This document shows, in pieces, positions 50,159 through 59,581 of a stretch of 64,000 bases of DNA. The translations under genes were made by a program, and so were the position numbers. Below the pieces are notes generated by a model. The model had not been told where the DNA came from and made no database searches. It saw nothing but the letters and a program-made list of their open reading frames with translations. This stretch comes from Flavobacteriaceae bacterium. GTDB lineage: Bacteria; Bacteroidota; Bacteroidia; Flavobacteriales; Flavobacteriaceae. The DNA is taken from the NCBI GenBank assembly GCA_031277535.1, contig JAITMD010000021.1, positions 273,167 to 337,166 on the forward strand. The letters run 5' to 3'. The stretch's first letter is position 1, and every line of letters starts with the position of its first letter.

Positions 50159-50635
50159 ATGTTGGAGCAAATTACTAAGGTGATTGAGCAAGTTAGCTCA
50201 AGTGAAATTGTTAAGGGAGGAATTACTTCTGAATTAACAAGCGCTATTACAAAAGAAACAGGTAGTAGTATTATGGAAGGATTAAAGAGTAGTATTTCTT
50301 CAGGAGATATTAATGGATTAACAAATCTATTATCTGGACAGGCTGCAAATATCGCAGCGAATCCTATTGTTAAGGATATGATTACCAATTTAGCAGGAGG
50401 ACTAATAGGTAAATTAGGACTATCTGATAGTGTAGCAAATAATTTTGCAAATGGAGTAGTACCAAAAGTTATGGAAACAATTGTTGCTAAAGTACAAGGA
50501 GGTGATTCAGGATTCCAAATATCAGACATTATGAGTAGTCTTGGAGGAGGAAGTTTTCAGGATATATTAGGTTCTCTTACAGGAGGTAAAGATGGAATAG
50601 GAGGAGCTTTAGATAAGTTGAAAGGCTTGTTTTAG
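50159..50635 (+). CDS. Small Gly/Ser-rich hypothetical protein (DUF937-like)
   Basis: This is a 158-residue protein without signal peptide or TM. It has repeated GLTNLLSGQAANIA, NLAGGLIGKLGLSD and FQDILGSLTGGKDG units of about 15 residues, with a pattern like DUF937/YidB proteins. These are poorly characterised. I am not sure of the family. It lies 33 bases after the SerA-like gene and has its own terminator downstream. Confidence 0.65.
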   Translation: MLEQITKVIEQVSSSEIVKGGITSELTSAITKETGSSIMEGLKSSISSGDINGLTNLLSGQAANIAANPIVKDMITNLAGGLIGKLGLSDSVANNFANGVVPKVMETIVAKVQGGDSGFQISDIMSSLGGGSFQDILGSLTGGKDGIGGALDKLKGLF

Positions 50636-50656
50636 AATTACTTACATAATATAATT

Positions 50657-50691
50657 AAAGGGGTTGTCTTTCATAGACAGTCCCTTTTTTT
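50657..50691 (+). terminator. Terminator of the DUF937-like gene
   Basis: Inverted arms around AAAGGG...TTGTCT and AGACA...CCCTTT with one bulge, followed by a T-run up to about 50691. Confidence 0.8.
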
Positions 50692-50872
50692 TGACTTAAT
50701 CATTTCTAAAAATTACACTTCTAAAAGACTTAGCTTTTTGAATTTTGTAAAAATAAGGCTTGTAAACTATTGTGATAAGACTAAATATTTAGTGATAGGT
50801 ATAAGTAAAATACTACTTGTTTTTGTGGGTTTCTTTTTATCTTTGAGAGTAGAATTTAAAAAGAATCGAAAA

Positions 50873-51346
50873 ATGAGTACAATCCATTGGCATACAAAGA
50901 TTTTTAATGAGTTAACAGTAGAGGAGTTATATGATATACTAAAATTGCGTACAGATATATTTGTTGTAGAACAAAATTGTGCTTACCCAGAGTTGGATGA
51001 TAAGGACAAGAAGTGCTTACACATTTATGCTACTGTAAAAGGAAAGGTTGTTGCTTCGTCTCGTATTGTACCACCTGGTCTTAGTTATCCGCAAATATCT
51101 ATTGGAAGAGTAGCTGTGCACCCCGACTATAGGAAAGGAGGAACAGGCAGAGCATTAATGCAACATTCAATTGAAAAAATAGCAGAAGAATTTGGAGAGC
51201 AAGACATTCAAATAGGAGCACAATGCTATTTGAGAGGATTCTATGAGTCATTGGGATTTGAATCTGCTTCAGATGATTATGTAGAAGATGGTATTCCACA
51301 TGTAGATATGATAAGAAAAGCTAAAAAATATTGGAATAAATTATAA
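50873..51346 (+). CDS. GNAT-family N-acetyltransferase (ElaA-like)
   Basis: This protein has 157 residues from the ATG at 50873 (MSTIHWHTKIFNELTVEELYDI). The longer frame from 50738 adds an unlikely 45 residues. Family marks are ILKLRTDIFVVEQNCAYPELDDKD, the ElaA signature, and the acetyl-CoA pyrophosphate loop VHPDYRKGGTGRALM. The substrate of ElaA proteins is unknown. It is a single gene with a terminator after it. Confidence 0.88.
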   Translation: MSTIHWHTKIFNELTVEELYDILKLRTDIFVVEQNCAYPELDDKDKKCLHIYATVKGKVVASSRIVPPGLSYPQISIGRVAVHPDYRKGGTGRALMQHSIEKIAEEFGEQDIQIGAQCYLRGFYESLGFESASDDYVEDGIPHVDMIRKAKKYWNKL

Positions 51347-51350
51347 ATAG

Positions 51351-51392
51351 AATAAGGGTAATAATGATTTCATTATCGCCCTTATTTTTTTT
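51351..51392 (+). terminator. Terminator of the GNAT gene
   Basis: Outer arms AATAAGGG (51351-51358) and CCCTTATT, inner arms ATAATG and CATTAT, followed by a T-run to 51392. Confidence 0.82.
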
Positions 51393-51435
51393 GTAAAAAA
51401 ACGATTCGTTAAATAGAGTGAATCTAAATAATTTT

Positions 51436-51443
51436 TACATTTG
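51436..51443 (+). promoter_or_regulatory. -7 box (TACATTTG) of the TonB receptor gene
   Basis: TACATTTG matches TAnnTTTG, 41 bases before the ATG. A dyad GCCGGC follows directly at 51443-51448. No Fur box that I can support. Confidence 0.45.
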
Positions 51444-51484
51444 CCGGCAATTATAATTATTCTAAATAATAAAGACATTCGTAT

Positions 51485-53827
51485 ATGTTCGCATCTATCA
51501 ATTATTCGAAACTCCGAGTAAGACTGACTGTTTTGGTCATGTTACTGTTTTCTAATCTTCTTTTTTCTCAAAATGTATTAGTATTAATTAAAGATGCAAA
51601 ACTTAAGGCAATTAGTGGTGCAGAGGTTATTGTTAATGGAGATTCAAAAGGAGTAAGTAATACGAACGGAGAAGTAAACATAGATAAAGCAATTTTAAAA
51701 GATGCGGTTATCCTTGTTTTGGCAAAAGGTTATCAAGAACAACTCCTTAATTTGGATAAGATTGAGTTTGATGATCGTTTAGAAATTATCATGCAAAAAG
51801 TAGAGCATTCGTTAGACGAAATTGTCATTACAGCTGGACGTCGCGCAGAGAATATAGCTACTATTCCTTCTTCGGTTACGATTGTTAATCAAAAGGAGAT
51901 GGAAAAACAGATGAATATTACTACAGATATATCTACTATATTGAGTAATGTAGTACCTGGATTAGGTGGGGCTACCAATAAAGGATCATCTTATAGTCAA
52001 ACTTTGAGAGGGCGTCCGCTATTAGTGTTAATTGACGGTATTCCGCAATCTACACCTCTAATGAACGGAGCAAGAGATATTCGTTCTATATCACCTTTTG
52101 CTATCGAGAGAGTAGAGGTTATCAAAGGTGCTACAGCTATCTATGGTAATGGTTCTACGGGAGGTATCATAAACTATATTACAAAAAAGAATAGAGGTGA
52201 ACAGGTTTTTGGTGGAACTACGGTGTTAGGAACTTCTTTTAATCCTGCCAACAGTAGTGGTACATTGGGATACAAAGTGTCACAATCTTTTGGAGGGAAG
52301 TATAAAAAGTGGAATTATTCTGTTGGAGCTTCTTTAGATTATAATGGGGTACAACGTGGAGGAGATGGTAATGTGTTGGGGCAAACAGATGGATTGTCTA
52401 ACACATATCAGAAAAATTTATATACCCAAATTACGTATGATATTAACGACTATTCTTCTATTCGTGCTTTTTATAATGGGTATAGTAGTTTACAGTATGC
52501 CAAGTATATTAGTAAAGGAGGTAAATATGGAAGCGAACCAACAATTGGGGTTGCAGGTAAAAGTCCTGGAGAAAATGGAGGAACACCTCATAACCATAAT
52601 TTAATGGTTGGATATACCAATAGTAACCTGTTTTTGGGAAGTCAATTAGATTTAACTCTATATTTTAATTCGTTTACTTCGATGAATCAATATGTAGAGA
52701 AAGGGACTGCTTGGTATGGACCAGGACAAACTAAAATTAATTCTAATAAAAAAGGTGTACGCGCTAATTTAAATACACCATTTACGTTGTTTAATATGCC
52801 AAGTGAAGTTACTTATGGAGTAGATTGGCTAAATGATATAACAGATCAAAACTTAACAGACGGTAGAGTTTATATTCCGAAGATGGATATGGTTAATGTT
52901 GCTCCGTACGCACAGTTAAAGGTAGATATTATAGATAACCTGATTTTTAAAACAGGTATACGTTATGAGAATGCAACTGTAAAAGTAAATGACTTTAATA
53001 CAATAGCTATTGGCCCAAATAACGAAGGAAGTATTTTTGTAAAAGGAGGAACAATCCCATATAAAGCTACATTATTTAATGCTGGGCTTCGCTATAATAA
53101 ATACGAATACTTTAATCCTTTTGTAAGTTTCTCACAAGGTTTTGCAATTAATGAATTAGGGCGTATTTTAAGAAGAGCAAACGAAAGTACTTTGGATCAG
53201 TTGGAAACAGAACCAATTATTACAAATAATTATGAGGTTGGGTTTTCAAGTAGATTCTCTATTTTTAATTTTACAGGAGCATATTATGTTAGTACATCTA
53301 AATTAGGTGCTAATTTGGTAGATGTAGGTGGAGGTTTCTTGGTAGCACAAAGAGAGCCAGAACGCGTTCATGGTTTTGAGGTAACTGCAGAGGCAGCCCT
53401 ATCTTCTAAGTGGACAGTAGGAGGAACTTATGCTTATGTAGAAGGTAAGGCTGAGTTCGATAACGGAAGTAAAGTATATTTGAATGGTAGCCGTATAGCA
53501 CCTCCTAAGGCAACGGCTTTTGTATATTACGCACCAAGTGAGAAATTAAATGTACAGTTGTATTGGTTGTATTCTGGTAATAGAAATCACTTTGCTCCAG
53601 ATGAAAAAGGGAAGTATAAAAATGGCGATGGACCAGTTACAGATATAAGTTTGTTTAATATTGCTTCTACCTATACTTTAAATAAATCGTGGAAGTTTAG
53701 CATAGGAATAGAGAACTTGTTTAATAGAGATTATTATCCGATAATGAGTCAATATCGCGGTCTGGATGTAGAATATACAAAAGGAAATGGAATGCAAGCT
53801 AACTTAACGATGCAATACAATTTTTAG
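51485..53827 (+). CDS. TonB-dependent receptor (siderophore type)
   Basis: This 780-residue outer membrane receptor has a signal peptide of about 28 residues (ending near LLFSQ), an N-terminal carboxypeptidase-regulatory-like domain (about 29-107, LIKDAKLKAISGAEVIVNGD), a plug domain (about 118-230, TVVNQKEMEKQ...LRGRPLLVLIDGIPQ, IERVEVIKGATAIYGNGSTGGIINY) and a 22-strand barrel ending in NLTMQYNF with terminal Phe. FNRDYYPIMSQY is typical of FhuA/ferric siderophore receptors. It is followed after 3 bases by a PepSY protein, a pairing typical of iron-siderophore uptake. Confidence 0.92.
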   Translation: MFASINYSKLRVRLTVLVMLLFSNLLFSQNVLVLIKDAKLKAISGAEVIVNGDSKGVSNTNGEVNIDKAILKDAVILVLAKGYQEQLLNLDKIEFDDRLEIIMQKVEHSLDEIVITAGRRAENIATIPSSVTIVNQKEMEKQMNITTDISTILSNVVPGLGGATNKGSSYSQTLRGRPLLVLIDGIPQSTPLMNGARDIRSISPFAIERVEVIKGATAIYGNGSTGGIINYITKKNRGEQVFGGTTVLGTSFNPANSSGTLGYKVSQSFGGKYKKWNYSVGASLDYNGVQRGGDGNVLGQTDGLSNTYQKNLYTQITYDINDYSSIRAFYNGYSSLQYAKYISKGGKYGSEPTIGVAGKSPGENGGTPHNHNLMVGYTNSNLFLGSQLDLTLYFNSFTSMNQYVEKGTAWYGPGQTKINSNKKGVRANLNTPFTLFNMPSEVTYGVDWLNDITDQNLTDGRVYIPKMDMVNVAPYAQLKVDIIDNLIFKTGIRYENATVKVNDFNTIAIGPNNEGSIFVKGGTIPYKATLFNAGLRYNKYEYFNPFVSFSQGFAINELGRILRRANESTLDQLETEPIITNNYEVGFSSRFSIFNFTGAYYVSTSKLGANLVDVGGGFLVAQREPERVHGFEVTAEAALSSKWTVGGTYAYVEGKAEFDNGSKVYLNGSRIAPPKATAFVYYAPSEKLNVQLYWLYSGNRNHFAPDEKGKYKNGDGPVTDISLFNIASTYTLNKSWKFSIGIENLFNRDYYPIMSQYRGLDVEYTKGNGMQANLTMQYNF

Positions 53828-53830
53828 TAA

Positions 53831-55003
53831 ATGAAGAAATTTCTTTTATGGCTTCATAAATGGTTAGGACTGATTACAGGAATTGTGGTAATCATCGTTA
53901 GCTTAACTGGTAGTGTGTATGTCTTTCACGATGATTTGAAAAAGATTATATACCCTAATAATTTTTATATCAATGATTTTGCTACTGATGTAACAAGGGA
54001 CGCCTTGTCTATTTCGTCGCTTCAAAATATAGCGCAAGAAGCAGTTGGGGTAGAATATCCTATTACAAGGGTAGATGTTTATCCTGCTAAAGATAGAACT
54101 TGGGTATTTAGGGCATCAAAGACTGGTAAAGAAGCTTTTGGGTATTGGAACGAAACAATATATTATAAAAGAATATTTGTAAATCCATATACAGGTACAG
54201 TTCAAAAAGTAGAAGATACAAAGTGCGAGTTTTTTAATGTTGTATTGCAATTGCACCGCAATCTTTGGTTAGGAAGTAAATATGGAGGATGGATAGTAGG
54301 AATAAGTACTATAATCTTTATCATAATCGCTATAACTGGATTAGTTTTGTGGTGGCCAAAAAAATGGAAAGGAAAGTCGTTTAAGAGAAGCTTTGTTTTT
54401 GACTTTTCGGTAAAGTGGAAACGCATTAACTACGACTTACATAATCTGTTGGGAATGTATAGTTTGATGCTTGCTATTATAATAGGGTTTACAGGAGTGA
54501 TGTTTACTTTTCCTAAGTTTAGAACAAGTGTTGAGAATACCTTAAACAAGGTTGATGAAAAGAAGTTTCAGGTAATGGAACCTGTAGCATTTGATAGTGT
54601 TCCTCAGGTAAGTACCAATACGTTGGATAATGCTATGTATTATGTTTTAGATCAATTTAGTCAAGCAGATATGGTATCTGTTCGTTTGTCTAAAGAAATA
54701 GAAAAACCGCATAGCGTACAGATACGATTAGAAAAAGATAAGACCAGTAAATTTGAATGGATATATTTTGACAAGAATACAGGAGACATCACTTCAAAAA
54801 CAGATCATACTTATACCTCTATAGGATTAGGTACTAAAGTAGAATCGCTTAATTTTGATTTGCACACAGGAAATATATTAGGGTACCCTACTAAGGTGTT
54901 GTATTTTATAGTTTCTTTGGTATGCACTTCATTGCCAATTACAGGTTTTATTATTTGGTATAATAAGAAAAGAAAACATACAAATAAGGGGAATAGCAAA
55001 TAG
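53831..55003 (+). CDS. PepSY-associated TM protein (iron-uptake associated)
   Basis: This 390-residue inner-membrane protein has four TM segments. The first is HKWLGLITGIVVIIVSLTGS, the second near 140-165 (GGWIVGISTIIFIIIAITGLVLWWPKKWK), the third near 200-225 with LHNLLGMYSLMLAIIIGFTG, and the last near the C-terminus. HKW, RNLW and DLHN supply conserved His, typical of the PiuB/PepSY family thought to reduce or release iron from siderophores. Its gene follows the receptor directly. Confidence 0.9.
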   Translation: MKKFLLWLHKWLGLITGIVVIIVSLTGSVYVFHDDLKKIIYPNNFYINDFATDVTRDALSISSLQNIAQEAVGVEYPITRVDVYPAKDRTWVFRASKTGKEAFGYWNETIYYKRIFVNPYTGTVQKVEDTKCEFFNVVLQLHRNLWLGSKYGGWIVGISTIIFIIIAITGLVLWWPKKWKGKSFKRSFVFDFSVKWKRINYDLHNLLGMYSLMLAIIIGFTGVMFTFPKFRTSVENTLNKVDEKKFQVMEPVAFDSVPQVSTNTLDNAMYYVLDQFSQADMVSVRLSKEIEKPHSVQIRLEKDKTSKFEWIYFDKNTGDITSKTDHTYTSIGLGTKVESLNFDLHTGNILGYPTKVLYFIVSLVCTSLPITGFIIWYNKKRKHTNKGNSK

Positions 55004-55020
55004 CCATTCCCCCTTATTTT
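54982..55020. terminator. Bidirectional terminator overlapping gene ends
   Basis: Arms around AAATAAGGGGAAT and ATTCCCCCTTATTT pair with one bulge. The hairpin overlaps the PepSY stop and touches the end of the convergent MATE gene. Confidence 0.78.
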
Positions 55021-56437
55021 ATACTACTTTTTTCTTCCATTTTCCTCGTTTAAAGAGGATAAAAGCTAATACAGCAATTACAATCTCAGCAGAAGGAATA
55101 GCTATAAAAGCTCCAGTAGGTCCTAAGTCAAAATAATAAGTTAGTGTATAAGCAAAAGGAATTTGGAATAACCAAAACCCCATAATATTAATAATTGTAG
55201 GAGTTACAGTATCCCCAGCTCCATTAAATGCATTCATTAAAGTCATTCCAGCTCCATATACAACAAAACCTGCTGCTCCAATATACATAGCTTCTTTGGC
55301 AACCGCTTTTATACTTTCGTCTGTAGTAAAGAATGAAGCAAGTAATTCTGCCATAGTATAGAAGATTAATGTGACAATAGCCATATAGATTACATTATAT
55401 TTTAGTGTTACAAGCACAGATTTATATGCTTTATCAGGATTGTGATCTCCTAAGTTCTGTCCTACCAAAGTAGAGGCTGCATTACTTAGTCCCCAAGCAG
55501 GTAGTATAAAAAATACAAGTAATCGTAAACAAGTTAAAAAGCCTGAAGAACCTATTTCTCCACCACTTTGTGCAACAATTCTGGCTAAAATAACCCAGCT
55601 ACAAGTGGATATCATATATTGTACCATACCAGGAACTGCTATTTTTATGATATTCCAAGTCATATCCCATTGCAGTTTAAAATATTTTAGCTTTAATTGA
55701 ATTAAAGAGTCTTCTTTTGATAAATAGTATAGTTGATAAACTACTCCCATACTTCTTCCTATAGCTGTAGAATAAGCTGCACCTTCTAATCCCATTTCTG
55801 GAAATATCCACCATCCACGAACCATAATAGGGCAAAGAATAATATTGATAATATTACCAAACCCCAGACTTTTCATAGCTATAGCAGCATTACCAGCTCC
55901 TCTAAAAATACCATTAATTAAAAAAAGAAGCATAATAGAGACACAGCTTACTAATAAAATACGGGTATAACCATAACCATATGCTGCAGATTCTTCTGTA
56001 GCACCCATCCAAAGCAACCAATCTTTAGCGTATATGAAACCAAGAATACTAAGGATAATTGTAATAATAATAGAGATAGAAATAGCTTGTGCTGCATTCT
56101 GTGCTGCCTTTTCTCTGTCCTTTTCTCCTATACGTCGAGCAATGATAGCTGTGGCTGCCATACTAATACCAATACAAATAGCATAAATAATTGATAAGAG
56201 TGACTCTGTTAATCCCACGCTCTGGATTGCAAAAGCACTTTCTTTTAAATGGCCTACAAAATACAAATCTACCAAAGCGAATATAGACTCCATGAGCATT
56301 TCAAACATCATAGGAATAGCTAATAAGAATACAGCTTTATTGATTGACATATTCGTCAAATCAAAATTCTCATTAGAAAAAGATTGTTTGATTAATCCTA
56401 TTATGGAAGTCTTTTTTATAGATGAGGTAGATGTCAT
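55019..56437 (-). CDS. MATE-family efflux transporter, second copy
   Basis: This 472-residue, 12-TM inner-membrane transporter is only distantly related to the MATE gene at 33383. FDLTNMSINKAVFLLAIPMMFEM and ESIFALVDLYFVGHLKESAFAI open the first half, and VGQNLGDHNPDKAYKSVLVTLKY closes a loop typical of DinF/MepA-like MATE members. The cargo is unknown. Its own -7 box is 33 bases upstream of the ATG. Confidence 0.88.
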   Translation of the reverse strand: MTSTSSIKKTSIIGLIKQSFSNENFDLTNMSINKAVFLLAIPMMFEMLMESIFALVDLYFVGHLKESAFAIQSVGLTESLLSIIYAICIGISMAATAIIARRIGEKDREKAAQNAAQAISISIIITIILSILGFIYAKDWLLWMGATEESAAYGYGYTRILLVSCVSIMLLFLINGIFRGAGNAAIAMKSLGFGNIINIILCPIMVRGWWIFPEMGLEGAAYSTAIGRSMGVVYQLYYLSKEDSLIQLKLKYFKLQWDMTWNIIKIAVPGMVQYMISTCSWVILARIVAQSGGEIGSSGFLTCLRLLVFFILPAWGLSNAASTLVGQNLGDHNPDKAYKSVLVTLKYNVIYMAIVTLIFYTMAELLASFFTTDESIKAVAKEAMYIGAAGFVVYGAGMTLMNAFNGAGDTVTPTIINIMGFWLFQIPFAYTLTYYFDLGPTGAFIAIPSAEIVIAVLAFILFKRGKWKKKVV

Positions 56438-56469
56438 ACCAGATACATTGCAAATAAGTTAGAAAAAAG

Positions 56470-56477
56470 CAAAGATA
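56470..56477 (-). promoter_or_regulatory. -7 box (TATCTTTG) of the second MATE gene
   Basis: Minus-strand TATCTTTG matches TAnnTTTG, 32 bases before the ATG at 56437. Confidence 0.45.
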
Positions 56478-56561
56478 CTTTTTTTGCAGTAGCACTTAGG
56501 TAAGAGAAGAAAGGTTTATACGAATGGCATTTGATAAAGTAATTTTTTACGGACAATGCTT

Positions 56562-56569
56562 TATCTTTG
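56562..56569 (+). promoter_or_regulatory. -7 box (TATCTTTG) of truC
   Basis: TATCTTTG ends 4 bases before the ATG at 56574. Transcription would begin at or within a few bases of the ATG, so the mRNA would be nearly leaderless. Confidence 0.5.
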
Positions 56570-56573
56570 CAGG

Positions 56574-57269
56574 ATGTTAGAAATTCTTTATCAAGACGAG
56601 TATATTGTAGCAATTAATAAACCTCGTGATTTATTAGTACACAAATCTTTTATAGCAAGTGATATCCAAGAGTACGCCATACAGATCTTGCGAGATCAGA
56701 TAGGACAGTATGTATATCCTGTACATCGTTTAGATAGAAAAACATCTGGTGTATTGTTGTTTGCATTAGACAAAGAGATATTAAAGCAGCTTAATGACGA
56801 TTTTGCTACTCGAAAGGTAGAGAAAAAATATATTGCTATTGTACGTGGATATACGATAGATGAAGAAACAATAGATTATGCACTAACTAATGATAATGGA
56901 CAGTTACAAGAGGCAAAAACGTCTTACAAAACACTACAACGTGTTGAAGTAGATATGCCTTTTGGTAAACACCCTACGTCTCGTTATTCGTTGGTAGAAG
57001 CTTACCCAGAAACAGGTAGGCAACATCAGTTGCGCAAACACTTTAAGCATATCTTTCATCCAATTATTGGTAGTCGTCCACATGGATGCAATAAGCAAAA
57101 TAAGTTATGGTTAGATACACATAATTTGGGAGCTATGCTGTTGCATGGTTTAGAGTTAAAATTTCAGCATCCAATCACACAAGAAACAATTCTTTTAAGA
57201 GCTACTATAGATAATGAGTATCGCAAGTATAATGCCGTGTTGGGGTTTGACTTAGAACAGTATTATTAG
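56574..57269 (+). CDS. truC: tRNA pseudouridine(65) synthase TruC-like
   Basis: This pseudouridine synthase has 231 residues from the ATG at 56574. The catalytic motif is HRLDRKTSGVLLFALD with the active Asp. YQDEYIVAINKPRDLLVHKS begins the RluA-type domain and GRQHQLRKHFKHIFHPIIG lies in the C-terminal half. HPIIGSRPHG is close to E. coli TruC. The longer frame from 56556 includes the promoter box and is rejected. It is likely to modify U65 of tRNA-Ile or Asp. Confidence 0.87.
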   Translation: MLEILYQDEYIVAINKPRDLLVHKSFIASDIQEYAIQILRDQIGQYVYPVHRLDRKTSGVLLFALDKEILKQLNDDFATRKVEKKYIAIVRGYTIDEETIDYALTNDNGQLQEAKTSYKTLQRVEVDMPFGKHPTSRYSLVEAYPETGRQHQLRKHFKHIFHPIIGSRPHGCNKQNKLWLDTHNLGAMLLHGLELKFQHPITQETILLRATIDNEYRKYNAVLGFDLEQYY

Positions 57270-57327
57270 GAGATTGCACTCTACTGTAAATCAATTATTG
57301 GAAATGAGAAAGAATGATTTTCTATAA

Positions 57328-57972
57328 TTAGAACAAGAGAAAGTTTCCTTTCCCATCTGTTTTGTATTTAGTGATATTTAGCTTATGACCAAGTTTTGCT
57401 TTAGTATAAGCAAGTCCATCTATATTTATATACGTTATTTTTACAGATTTATTGATTTTGAAATCTGTAAAGAATAAAGGCAGAGAAGGACCTCCTCCGT
57501 TTCGACTTAAATTAGAAACTTCAAGTGATACAATTGATTGACTGGGATATTTATTACACAAATAGAGTGTATATACTACTTGATAGAAACATATCATTAA
57601 AAGTACTAAAAAGAAAGAGAAGGTAGCTCCCAACAAAATAGCTTCCAGTACATCCATTAGAGTAAATGTTGTTTTGTTTTTTATAACTGTCAATAAGGTA
57701 GTTAGTATAAAAATAAAGGTTAAGGTAAGAGGGTTTAGTATAGCTTTAAACTCTAATGCTATTTTCATAGCTTTAATTCTACATATATATAAACTTATAA
57801 CATTCAAGAATAGTAATACGATTGTCTTTATATTGTTGTCGTCTAATAAAACAGAACTCATAGATACTAAAAATACAAGACCAACAGTTGATAGGTAACC
57901 TTTAAATATAAAAAATAAGGTGAATAGAGTACAACTTATAAATAAGATAATACTGATTTCTATTGGTATCAT
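57328..57972 (-). CDS. Membrane protein of unknown function
   Basis: I do not recognise this protein of 214 residues. Five or six hydrophobic segments run from residue 1 to about 145 (MIPIEISIILFISCTLF...), followed by a soluble tail of about 70 residues with basic and Gly-rich parts (SRNGGGPSLPLFFTDFKIN). The open frame continues to a TTG at 58062, right behind the MacB-like gene. That start would add 30 polar residues by translational reinitiation and remains possible. Both genes may be co-transcribed. Confidence 0.55.
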   Translation of the reverse strand: MIPIEISIILFISCTLFTLFFIFKGYLSTVGLVFLVSMSSVLLDDNNIKTIVLLFLNVISLYICRIKAMKIALEFKAILNPLTLTFIFILTTLLTVIKNKTTFTLMDVLEAILLGATFSFFLVLLMICFYQVVYTLYLCNKYPSQSIVSLEVSNLSRNGGGPSLPLFFTDFKINKSVKITYINIDGLAYTKAKLGHKLNITKYKTDGKGNFLLF

Positions 57973-58062
57973 AGTGTATATTTCGAATGTAATTATTTGT
58001 TTTATAGATGCTTTAGTATGAGTTTTTAAGTTGTCAGTCTTCCCAAAAAAACTGTTTGTCAA

Positions 58063-59304
58063 TTATTCATATCTCAATGCTTCTACAGGATCAAGTTTAG
58101 AAGCTTTTATTGCAGGATATAGACCAGACAATACAGCAACAACAAAAGTTGTGATAAAAGCAGCGCTGATAGCCATCCATGGAATAGTAAATGAAAAGTG
58201 AATAATAGTAGATAAAAGATAGGCAGATGCAATTCCTAATATGGTGCCTATTAATCCACCTAACTGACCAATGATAATTGTTTCAATAAAGAATTGAAAA
58301 GCTATTGTTTTTCTTTTTGCTCCCAATGATTTGCGTATTCCTATTTCTTTTGTGCGCTCTGTTACAGATACCAACATAATGTTCATCAAGGCGATGGAAG
58401 AACCTAATATCGTAATCATCCCTATTAACCAAGCAGCCATATTAAGCATATCTACTTGTTTCATCATAGAACGAATCATATCATCACTGCGTTCTACTCC
58501 AAAATTACTGGTATGAGCAGGAGTTAGTCTACGAATTGTTCTAAAGTCAATAATCGCCTGGTCAGTTGCTTGCTCCAGTAAACCATCTTGTAATACACCT
58601 ACTTTTATTGTATAGTTAGTGTCTTTTGTATTAAAAATTATACGAGCAATTTGAATGGGAATAAAAATACGTTGATCTTCATTGTTTCCAAAAGTGCTAC
58701 CTTGTTCTTTTAATAAACCTATTATTTTAAATTTATATCCATAAATAGAAATAGTTTGATTGATTGGACTATTTCCAGCAAACATTTTTTTTGAAAAATC
58801 AGAACCTACAACACATACATAATGATCATTTTTAATGTCTGTATAACTAAAGTTCCTGCCGTTTACCACAGACAACCCACTGTTGGGTAAGTAATTTTCG
58901 TCAACTCCTAAAACATTGATTTCTGGATCTGTTTTCATTACATCATTTTTGACTTCAATATTAGTTGCAGCGTCAAAAGAAATAGAAACAATAGAAAAAG
59001 GATAAAGGTATTCGGTTTTAAATTTCTGAGCTTGAGCATAAGTAATAATGGGATTGATTACTTGTACAGATTTATTCTTAGCCATTCGATCTGTTACATC
59101 ATATTGCGTAATGGTGAAAGTATTGGCTCCCATAGTGGCAAAGTCGTTTAGTATTGTGTTGCGTAAAGCAGACACAACAGACAAAATACCTACTAAAGCC
59201 CAAATACCAATAGCAATGATAAATACAGTTATACATGTACGTAAGATTTGACTTTTAATACTTGTTAATGCTATTCGAATATTTTCAAGGGCTATTTTCC
59301 ACAT
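58063..59304 (-). CDS. MacB/FtsX-like ABC transporter permease
   Basis: This 413-residue permease has the typical layout of MacB/LolC/FtsX proteins: one TM near the N-terminus (about 18-40, RTCITVFIIAIGIWALVGIL), a periplasmic MacB core domain of about 220 residues, and three TM segments in the last 130 residues. TERTKEIGIRKSLGAKRKTIAFQFF and GLYPAIKASKLDPVEALRYE are the family hallmarks. No ATPase or adaptor is next to it, so it must pair with an ATPase encoded elsewhere. Confidence 0.9.
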   Translation of the reverse strand: MWKIALENIRIALTSIKSQILRTCITVFIIAIGIWALVGILSVVSALRNTILNDFATMGANTFTITQYDVTDRMAKNKSVQVINPIITYAQAQKFKTEYLYPFSIVSISFDAATNIEVKNDVMKTDPEINVLGVDENYLPNSGLSVVNGRNFSYTDIKNDHYVCVVGSDFSKKMFAGNSPINQTISIYGYKFKIIGLLKEQGSTFGNNEDQRIFIPIQIARIIFNTKDTNYTIKVGVLQDGLLEQATDQAIIDFRTIRRLTPAHTSNFGVERSDDMIRSMMKQVDMLNMAAWLIGMITILGSSIALMNIMLVSVTERTKEIGIRKSLGAKRKTIAFQFFIETIIIGQLGGLIGTILGIASAYLLSTIIHFSFTIPWMAISAAFITTFVVAVLSGLYPAIKASKLDPVEALRYE

Positions 59305-59581
59305 AAAAATGAAATCAGTTTAAAGTATTGAAAGTTACACAAAAAAATAGAGTAAATGAAAAACTAAAAAAAGGGAGACTTGATAATCATATGGATAGTG
59401 TGTTAGTTTAATGATAAATAGAATAATGATTTTATTTTTGGAATGATTATTTAAAAGAATAGTTCGTAGGAAAGGTTGAAACAGCAGGAGATTATTCTCT
59501 TTCTTCAGGAATAATCCGTTATGTTTTTCAAAAAAATGCAGTACTTTTGTTATATAGTAAAATAATTAAAAATTAAATACA
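59305..59581. other. Upstream region of hisS with -7 box
   Basis: Between the divergent MacB-like gene and hisS. TACTTTTG (59542-59549) matches TAnnTTTG and lies 32 bases before the hisS ATG. I see no T-box, hairpin or attenuator here. Confidence 0.5.

Noticed and set aside
50738..50872. 45-residue N-terminal extension of the GNAT protein
   Set aside because: The extension is hydrophobic and unlike ElaA proteins, which begin close to the MSTIHWHTK start.
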